DNA of 64,000 bases from a gamma proteobacterium symbiont of Ctena orbiculata (GTDB taxonomy: Bacteria; Pseudomonadota; Gammaproteobacteria; Chromatiales; Chromatiaceae), in the NCBI GenBank assembly GCA_003094555.1, contig NATW01000116.1, positions 22,889 to 86,888 on the forward strand, written 5' to 3'. Below the pieces are notes generated by a model that did no database searches, was not told where the DNA came from, and was given only the letters and a program-made list of their open reading frames with translations. The first letter of the stretch is position 1. Every line of letters begins with the position of its first letter. Positions 58,701 to 64,000 of this stretch are shown here, piece by piece. A program made the position numbers and the translations under genes.

Positions 58701-59027
58701 CTGGATAGCTTTTAGACCGCCGCAGTCTGGCGATATCCTACAAAACAAGCAGTACACCATGGGGGCGCCTGGCTCAGGTGGCCCCTTGCCCTTTCTTCAG
58801 CCAACCAATCAGGGTATAAAAGCCTTGAACCGGAAAGTCTCATCTGCCAGTTATTTTACAGCCCATGTACATGACAGTGAGAAATTTTTTATGCCTGTTT
58901 TCGTCTCAGCCGCAGGGGGAGGAGTCAGGACAGGTGAGCACCAAGTTCAGGATCGTCGGCCCTAACCACAGGATCATCATCGGGGCATTCGATGATCCGG
59001 CTGTGCCCGGGAAATAGACGACTCCCT
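58701..59027. other. Intergenic region between the DsrC-like and zinc-ribbon genes
   Basis: 327 bases. I see no gene, RNA or clear terminator. The frame at 58660 runs antiparallel to no known family and overlaps the DsrC-like gene end. Confidence 0.4.
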
Positions 59028-59609
59028 ATGCCTGCATCGCCTCTCCACACCGGTCGCCTGGTTTTAACCCCGCAAGATCCCCACCTGACACCCGAACGGC
59101 CTGATGACCTCATTCAACATCTGCAGGCGATTGGATTTGCCGCACAGCAGATCGGTAACGGATCCAGGGCATATATGCTTGGCGATCGGTTTATAAAACT
59201 GCTCACCTTCATGGGCTGCTCACCCGCCATACAACTCCATCCCGGCGCATCTGGGGAGCCTTTTTGTCACCTGGTGGAATCCGGCCCCTATAAAGAACCC
59301 CAATTTCTGAGCGGACGCAATACCACCCCTCCGCGCTGCGGACAGTGCAGAAAACGACTGCCGGAATGGTATGAAATCATGCGCGATTGGAAACAAAACC
59401 CACTGCATTTCCAGGCTGTCTGCCCACACTGCCAGCATCAACAGAACCCTGTCAGTTATAACTGGAGACAGAGCGCGGGCTGTGGATGCTACATGTTACT
59501 GGTGGAGAATATCTTTCCTCAAGAGGCCATTCCCTCCGCGGAGTTACTGCAGGAACTGCAAACAACCACAGCAAAGCAACCCTGGCACTACTTCTACATC
59601 CAGGATTGA
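59028..59609 (+). CDS. Cytoplasmic zinc-ribbon protein of unknown function
   Basis: A 193-residue soluble protein. The ATG at 59028 is used; an upstream ATG at 58992 adds 12 Arg/Pro-rich residues. A probable zinc ribbon has two CxxC knuckles, RCGQCRKRLPEW and VCPHCQHQQN, about 30 residues apart. The N-terminal part includes HLQAIGFAAQQIGNGSRAYMLGDRFIKLLTFMGCSPAIQLHPG, a segment of substrate-binding type without known relative. It ends in KQPWHYFYIQD. I do not recognise the family as a whole. Such zinc proteins often bind nucleic acids or stabilise enzymes. It is convergent with the diguanylate cyclase at 59673. Confidence 0.7.
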   Translation: MPASPLHTGRLVLTPQDPHLTPERPDDLIQHLQAIGFAAQQIGNGSRAYMLGDRFIKLLTFMGCSPAIQLHPGASGEPFCHLVESGPYKEPQFLSGRNTTPPRCGQCRKRLPEWYEIMRDWKQNPLHFQAVCPHCQHQQNPVSYNWRQSAGCGCYMLLVENIFPQEAIPSAELLQELQTTTAKQPWHYFYIQD

Positions 59610-59672
59610 AATCGATGCATACTCCACATCACCCTGGCCTAACCTATTGAACGATAGGCTCAATTGATGGCG

Positions 59673-61214
59673 TCAACCCAACTCACAGCGGTTTTTACCC
59701 GCTTTCTTCGCTTCATACAGGGCCTTGTCAGCCCGGGAAAAAGCGCTGTCGATGGATTCGTTTTCTCCAAAAGGAGCAATCCCGCAGGAGATGGTTACCG
59801 GAACCGGCTTGCCCGCGGAATGGAAACCATTGGTCTCGACCGATTTGCGCATCTGATCCGCCACCTTCAGGGCCTCGTTCCCCTCGGTGCCACACAACAG
59901 GCAGACAAACTCCTCACCGCCGTAACGGGCAATGAAATCAGTCACCCTGAGGCGTGATTGCAGACTCTGGGCAATGACCCGCAGGGCCTTGTCTCCGGCC
60001 TGATGACCAAAGCGGTCATTGATCGATTTAAAATCATCGATGTCCCACACCAGCATGCACAGGGGCTCGTTAAATCGCTTCCAGCGGGCATACTCCTGCT
60101 CCACCCGCTCTTCGTATGCCAGTCGGTTCGGCAGCCCCGTCACCGCATCGACCAGTGCCAGGTGGTGGGCCTCAACCATCCGGGAGCGTAGTTCGCTGGA
60201 CTCCTTCTCCAGTTTTTCCAGCCGATGCTTCAACTCCTTCTCACTCGCTTCGGTCTTGTTATGCCACGCCTTCTCTTCCTCGAGATATTCGTCGATATTG
60301 CTCTGGATCAGACTCAATCTTTTACGCACCGAGGTTTTCAATTGCTGCAGATCGGTGGCTGCTTGGACGCTGGCACCCAAATCTCCCACATGACCGGTCA
60401 CCTTTTCACTCAAGCTCCTGCCGTGCTCGACAATTTGATTTCGTCCATCGTGGGCAGTTTGCAGGTGCACCCCCAGGTCCTGCAGACGCTGAGTCAGCTC
60501 TTCCAGAAAATCCTCTGCCTCTTTGATCTCCATCTGGACCTGGCCGTAGGATTTCGAGGAGAGCTCGAGCAGATCCCGCAGCACCTCTGTCCAGGCGTCC
60601 GGCGAAGCCTTTTTATCCAGACGCCGTTTCAATTTACTGACTTCATCCCCCCAATGCCCCGGCCAGGAGGCCTGCTCAAGCAGATTTAGCAGGATATCAT
60701 TGGGTTTGGGTCCACTCTCATGGTCCTCCTGGGTACCACCCAACAGGCGCTCGAACAATCCCGCTTTCTTACCCTTTGCCGGCTGCTCACCGGTCAACAA
60801 TTTAACCAACCGGGAAAACTGGTCTGCCTCCATCTGTGCCGGATCGTCGGCCAGTTGGTGCATCAACCCTGCAGCCTCCTGGGTCTCTTTTTTACTTAAT
60901 CGAAGGGATTCGAGAAGATTGAGGTAGTCACCTGTGGTGTCGCCATCACCCTCACCGGTATCTTCCGAGAAGTGGAGCAATCCATCCGACAGGGCATTCA
61001 GCTTACCCTGCAGCTTATCATTGATACCGCCACGCACGGCATCGCGTACACCTTTCAAATGGGGATCAAGACGGGGGTCCAGGCCGTTGGCGGCAAGGGT
61101 TAACCGGATGATGGTGCGAGTCAGCAACTCCTGCAGTTCGCGATTGGCTCCATCCTCGCTTTCATGTTGACGCAGCAGCTCTTCGTATTGCTGTTTCCAA
61201 TCTTTCACATTCAT
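59673..61214 (-). CDS. Diguanylate cyclase with long helical N-terminal region
   Basis: A 513-residue soluble protein. The first 330 residues have no recognised sensor; they are rich in charged helices (KDWKQQYEELLRQHESEDGANRELQELL, HGRSLSEKVTGHVGDLGASVQAATDLQQLKTSVRKRL, LEYLEEEKAWHNKTEASEKELKHRLEKLEKESSELRSRM), consistent with coiled coils for dimerisation. The GGDEF domain has VWDIDDFKSINDRFGHQAGD, the active loop RYGGEEF and the RxxD inhibitory site RVTD five residues before it, so it should make c-di-GMP with product inhibition. It resembles DgcP-type cytosolic cyclases with an N-terminal helical part. It stands alone. It is the third GGDEF protein in this window. Confidence 0.86.
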   Translation of the reverse strand: MNVKDWKQQYEELLRQHESEDGANRELQELLTRTIIRLTLAANGLDPRLDPHLKGVRDAVRGGINDKLQGKLNALSDGLLHFSEDTGEGDGDTTGDYLNLLESLRLSKKETQEAAGLMHQLADDPAQMEADQFSRLVKLLTGEQPAKGKKAGLFERLLGGTQEDHESGPKPNDILLNLLEQASWPGHWGDEVSKLKRRLDKKASPDAWTEVLRDLLELSSKSYGQVQMEIKEAEDFLEELTQRLQDLGVHLQTAHDGRNQIVEHGRSLSEKVTGHVGDLGASVQAATDLQQLKTSVRKRLSLIQSNIDEYLEEEKAWHNKTEASEKELKHRLEKLEKESSELRSRMVEAHHLALVDAVTGLPNRLAYEERVEQEYARWKRFNEPLCMLVWDIDDFKSINDRFGHQAGDKALRVIAQSLQSRLRVTDFIARYGGEEFVCLLCGTEGNEALKVADQMRKSVETNGFHSAGKPVPVTISCGIAPFGENESIDSAFSRADKALYEAKKAGKNRCELG

Positions 61215-61311
61215 CGCTTATCGCCATATTCGCGAGTGTATTTTACGCTTTGCTGCCAGGCCGTTCGCACCCAATACATGGCAAATCCATTACACTCTGT
61301 TGAGGGCTTGT

Positions 61312-62115
61312 TCAAGCGACCATAGGCAGCACAACATCCTTCGGTAATTCTATCTCCAGACTGACCGGCAAGTGATCAGAGTGAGCATAGTTGAGCACCT
61401 CGGACTTGGACACTTTCAGGCTTGGAGATGCCAGGATATGGTCAAGCTTGCGGCTCGGGCGCCAGCTTGGAAAGGTCAGCATGTCACAGGGACTACCCTG
61501 CAGGTTGGTCCGTTCGATCAAATAGCGAAACTCCTGGGAACTGCAGCCACAGTTGAAATCGCCCATTAAAACCAGATGCGAGTAGTGAGAGACCAGATCG
61601 CTGACATAGGAGAGTTGGCGCAAGCGTGCCCGGCGTCCCAACGCCAGGTGCATCATGCAGATGCCCAGGGGCTTTTCATTGGTCTCGAACTCCATCAGTA
61701 CCGCGCCCCGGCCAGGCAATCCGGGCAACCGGTACTCTGAGATGTTGCTTGGCTCAACCCGGCTGAGCACCCCATTGCTATGTTGCGCCAACTTGCCCAG
61801 CTTTCGATTCACCTGTCGGTACCAGAAGGGGAATCCCGCATGCTCAGCAAGATAGGCCGTCTGATCGATGAAACCGCTGCGCAGGCTGCCTGAGTCGACC
61901 TCCTGCAATCCAACCACATCGAAATCCTTCAACAGGTGGGCAATCCGGTTCAGGTTATCCTGCTGCTGTTTATGGGGCAGCATCTGTTTCCAGCCATTGG
62001 TCACATACTCACGATAGCGTCTGGTATCGGCCCCGGCCTGAATGTTATAGCTCAGCAGGCGGAGTCGGTCTGTACCATCCAGGGCAACCTGATTCTGAAT
62101 AATTTGATTCGGCAT
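61312..62115 (-). CDS. Endonuclease/exonuclease/phosphatase-family protein
   Basis: A 267-residue metal-dependent hydrolase of the EEP superfamily (DNase I fold). The first strand is LRLLSYNIQAGADTRRY, with the metal-binding Asn, and VVGLQEVDSGSLRSG has the conserved catalytic Glu. Further motifs are MMHLALGRRARLRQL (His), LVLMGDFNCGCSSQEF (the Asp-x-Asn pair) and the closing Asp-His in NYAHSDHLPVSLEI. Members act on nucleic acids or on lipid or inositol phosphates; the substrate here is not predictable. No signal peptide, so it should be cytosolic. It lies between the cyclase at 59673 and the terminator behind cytochrome c4, with its own promoter presumably in the 117 bases upstream. Confidence 0.85.
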   Translation of the reverse strand: MPNQIIQNQVALDGTDRLRLLSYNIQAGADTRRYREYVTNGWKQMLPHKQQQDNLNRIAHLLKDFDVVGLQEVDSGSLRSGFIDQTAYLAEHAGFPFWYRQVNRKLGKLAQHSNGVLSRVEPSNISEYRLPGLPGRGAVLMEFETNEKPLGICMMHLALGRRARLRQLSYVSDLVSHYSHLVLMGDFNCGCSSQEFRYLIERTNLQGSPCDMLTFPSWRPSRKLDHILASPSLKVSKSEVLNYAHSDHLPVSLEIELPKDVVLPMVA

Positions 62116-62232
62116 GGTTTCTGTGGCGCGGCTTTTGATTATATTACTCCGGTTACTTTAAATTTTACGGCAGCCCAGGTTAAAAACTTGAGCGCGGTTG
62201 CGCAAGTTTTTAAAACAATAGCACGCAAATGC

Positions 62233-62259
62233 AAAAAGGCGGCCCGAAGCCGCCTTTTT
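62233..62259. terminator. Rho-independent terminator behind cytochrome c4
   Basis: Perfect 11-bp stem AAAAAGGCGGC / GCCGCCTTTTT with a CCGAA loop, 30 bases behind the cytochrome c4 stop (minus strand). The A5/T5 ends make it bidirectional, but it serves mainly the minus-strand cytochrome gene. Confidence 0.85.
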
Positions 62260-62288
62260 ATATCGATTATACATACAGAAAAGGCAGG

Positions 62289-62900
62289 TTATCTGCTAAG
62301 TCCTTGTATATATTGAGCCACAGCCGCCATCTCCTCGTCACTCATTCGAGTCACTACACCCTGCATCATGTTGCTCGCATCATTGGTGCGCTTGCCATCA
62401 CGAAAGTCCTTCAGTGACTTCTCCACATAGGCGGCATGCTGGCCGGCGATGGCGGGGAAGTTGGCTTGCGGGTTACCCGACCCGGCTGGGCCATGGCATG
62501 CCATGCAGGCAACCACGCCGGTTTCTGGATTTCCGGCCCTGTAGAGTGCCTCACCGGCGCTGACCTGGTCAGCGGCAGCTTTACCAATCTGCCTGGGCTG
62601 GCTGGAAAAATAGGCTGCCAGGTCAGCCATTTGCTGATCATTTAGCGGCAATGCCATCGGTGCCATGGTGGGATCGGTACGAGCACCTGATTTAAAATCC
62701 TTGAGTTGTTTCTCGATATATCTGGGATGTTGCCCTGCTATCTTGGGCCAGAGGGGGTTGATCGGGCTGTTCCCATCAGCACCATGACAACCTGCACAGA
62801 TTGCGGACTGATTTTTTCCTTCGTCTGCGTTCCCGGCGGCATGGGCCAGGTTGAATCCGATGCTAAGGGCAATAGTTGCGGTTATGAGCCATTTGTTCAT
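62289..62900 (-). CDS. Cytochrome c4 (dihaem)
   Basis: A 203-residue periplasmic dihaem cytochrome. ATG at 62900 gives a signal peptide (MNKWLITATIALSIGFNLAHAAG); longer frames upstream only add an unlikely N-terminal extension. The two haem motifs are CAGCH (35-39) in ICAGCHGADGNSP and CMACH (132-136) in ACMACHGPAGSGNP. The repeated domain pattern PKIAGQHPRYIEKQLKDFKSGARTD and PAIAGQHAAYVEKSLKDFRDGKRTND is typical of c4, and the axial Met residues are in MAPMALPL and NMMQGVV. Cytochrome c4 donates electrons to terminal oxidases such as cbb3. It is followed by a strong terminator, so it is monocistronic. Confidence 0.93.
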   Translation of the reverse strand: MNKWLITATIALSIGFNLAHAAGNADEGKNQSAICAGCHGADGNSPINPLWPKIAGQHPRYIEKQLKDFKSGARTDPTMAPMALPLNDQQMADLAAYFSSQPRQIGKAAADQVSAGEALYRAGNPETGVVACMACHGPAGSGNPQANFPAIAGQHAAYVEKSLKDFRDGKRTNDASNMMQGVVTRMSDEEMAAVAQYIQGLSR

Positions 62901-63048
62901 GATCAATCCTGCTCTGAAGTCTGCTGGATAGGTTGAAATCACGAGCTTACAGTCCCCACCGTCCCATGGACGGATACCCTGAAAGCCCTCGAAAAAAGCT
63001 GCGAAACTATAGCAGAATTTTCTAATAAAGGTCAAAATCAGACACTCT

Positions 63049-63297
63049 ATGCAAGCGCCGGTTCAATCTATGCAAACAGATCCCGATCAATCCATCGTGC
63101 AGCGTTGCTACGCGGTGATCTACACCCCGAGTCGACGACGCAAGCGTTTCCCGGAAAACTGCGTGCACCCGGTGGCCAATGCTGAAGAGGCCTTGGCGAC
63201 CGCCGCCGAGCAGATAGACTGCCATGCAGCGGAGGTAATGGGACCCTCCCGTTCATCTGAGGGATTTCGCCTCTACTATCTGCTGAGATGGCTTTAG
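63049..63297 (+). CDS. Small unknown protein
   Basis: An 82-residue soluble protein of unknown family (or 75 residues if the ATG at 63070 is used). It has an aromatic/basic stretch QRCYAVIYTPSRRRKRFPENCVHPVANAEEALATAAE and ends in a strand with two aromatic residues (EGFRLYYLLRWL). The mixed strand-helix-strand pattern and Cys/His spacing make it look like a real small protein. It is divergent from cytochrome c4 and convergent with the HIT-like gene. Function unknown. Confidence 0.55.
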   Translation: MQAPVQSMQTDPDQSIVQRCYAVIYTPSRRRKRFPENCVHPVANAEEALATAAEQIDCHAAEVMGPSRSSEGFRLYYLLRWL

Positions 63298-63325
63298 CGA
63301 CTGCTCCATCCCCAACCTAAGCCGA

Positions 63326-63997
63326 TCATACCTGAAGCTTATCCATCTCCTGCTCGATGGCCACCCCATCCAGGGTTTCGAAATCGGATCGACTGAAGGT
63401 GGTAATGCCACCGGCGAGCTCATACCAGGCAAACCCGCTCGTCCAAGGTGCATGCTGATAGCTGCCTTGGCGCTTGCGTGCCAGGCAGTAGAGCCGTCCT
63501 GGCTGATAGATCAGATTGTAATTTGTCTCACGCTCATGCAGTGCCTCTATATGGGCCCAGGCTGTAGCGGCCGAGGTAAACACCTCGCACCACAATGGAT
63601 AGTCAATTTTCCCGCCATTGTGACGCCAGCACCCCTGCTCTATGGGTAGAGGAGATGAACGCACATAGAGCTGGAAATGGAGATGATTGACAGAGGCGTA
63701 GGCGCCATAACTGTTGTAGGCGATTCCCAGGCCCGGTAAGCCTGCCCCCAAACGCTCAGCCAGGGACCAGACATAGTCATGGTAGCGGGCGGTCAAGCGT
63801 TGCGGTAGTCGCGCACGCCGGTCAGGGACCAGCAGCCCGTGCAGAGGAGCGAAAGGGAATTTGTTATACAGCAGTTCAACCTCAATCCCCAGTAACGCAC
63901 CCGCCCAGAAGACCTCTTTGCGAAGATAGGGCTTGTTGAAATTGAATCCGTCAGGATCGAAGGGACGGCTGATACCCTGCACGGGCTGTCTGCTCAT
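63326..63997 (-). CDS. HIT/GalT-like nucleotidyltransferase-family protein (may be cut by the window edge)
   Basis: A protein of at least 223 residues with the active-site motif NHLHFQLYV, an HxHxQ arrangement typical of the GalT/HIT-like transferase branch, where the central His forms a nucleotidyl intermediate. The preceding GIAYNSYGAYASVNHLHFQ and the N-terminal YNKFPFAPLHGLLVPDRRARLPQ match HIT-like folds. The C-terminal part ends in an acidic stretch (SDFETLDGVAIEQEMDKLQV). The first ATG is at 63997, three bases from the window end, so the true start may be outside. Related proteins are GDP-glucose phosphorylase or Ap4A-phosphorylase-like enzymes; which one is unknown. Confidence 0.7.
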   Translation of the reverse strand: MSRQPVQGISRPFDPDGFNFNKPYLRKEVFWAGALLGIEVELLYNKFPFAPLHGLLVPDRRARLPQRLTARYHDYVWSLAERLGAGLPGLGIAYNSYGAYASVNHLHFQLYVRSSPLPIEQGCWRHNGGKIDYPLWCEVFTSAATAWAHIEALHERETNYNLIYQPGRLYCLARKRQGSYQHAPWTSGFAWYELAGGITTFSRSDFETLDGVAIEQEMDKLQV

Positions 63998-64000
63998 GCG

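Noticed and set aside
1..64000. tRNA, rRNA, CRISPR array, insertion sequence, prophage or integron
   Set aside because: No T-loop/anticodon pattern with acceptor pairing, no evenly spaced direct repeats, no transposase, integrase or phage structural protein was seen in either strand. A covariance search (tRNAscan, Infernal) could not be run.

Overview
The window looks like chromosomal DNA of a free-living or symbiotic gammaproteobacterium, most likely a sulfur-oxidising member of the Chromatiales/Sedimenticolaceae type. This is inference from gene content: a DsrC-family protein, several soluble and outer-membrane c-type cytochromes, two bacteriohemerythrins, a SUF Fe-S operon, a PhaB-type acetoacetyl-CoA reductase, TRAP transport and dense c-di-GMP and chemotaxis signalling. 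No rRNA, tRNA, CRISPR array, insertion sequence or prophage was recognised. Coding density is high. The only repeats are small REP-like or palindromic elements between genes.

Layout. 1-2.7 kb: the end of a QseG/YfhG-like protein, the sigma-54 regulator GlrR and a D-2-hydroxyacid dehydrogenase. 2.7-13.7 kb: an outer-membrane uptake and signalling block. It has two paralogous NarX-type kinase/LuxR-type regulator pairs, two TonB-dependent receptors, and an exbB-exbD-tonB operon that can energise them. A 13-bp palindrome (RGGAWNWTTTCCY) recurs in front of three of these units and may be the regulator-binding site. 13.8-17.1 kb: a REC-REC-GGDEF protein with a degenerate first receiver, DNA polymerase IV and a bacteriohemerythrin. 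17.2-22.4 kb: small envelope proteins and a cytochrome pair (a dihaem c-type protein and a haem-tagged outer-membrane-barrel-like protein), followed by a divergent 0.8 kb intergenic region with a perfect CRP-like site. 22.4-27.6 kb: a three-gene ABC (MacB/DevC-like) exporter surrounded by REP-like repeats.

27.7-35.7 kb: a membrane diguanylate cyclase, a two-gene cassette of an exosortase-associated/FeeM-like acyltransferase overlapping a ThiF/E1-like adenylyltransferase, a PAS-MCP-PAS receptor cluster, a SIMPL-domain protein and a soluble MCP. Both MCPs end in a zinc-binding CZB domain. 35.7-40.7 kb: a sufBCD-T-A-E operon (minus strand) that lacks the cysteine desulfurase SufS and has an IscR-like operator upstream. 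41-48 kb: an unknown protein, L-serine dehydratase, a second hemerythrin, a fused TRAP permease with a TRAP-linked universal stress protein but no substrate receptor, and a DRE-TIM aldolase. 48-54 kb: a decayed small gene, phaB and an RND efflux pair. 54-58 kb: synthesis (phosphatase and glucosyl-3-phosphoglycerate synthase) and breakdown (GH13_18 phosphorylase) of glucosylglycerate-type compatible solutes, arranged convergently. 58-64 kb: a DsrC-like protein with an unusual cysteine spacing behind a perfect FNR box, a zinc-ribbon protein, another diguanylate cyclase, an endonuclease/phosphatase-family protein, cytochrome c4, a small unknown protein and a HIT/GalT-like nucleotidyltransferase at the edge.

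The candidates I consider most worth following as undescribed systems are the acyltransferase-ThiF cassette, the PAS-MCP-PAS split receptor, and the receptor/two-component block with its shared palindrome. All functions are read from motifs by eye; no database search was run.
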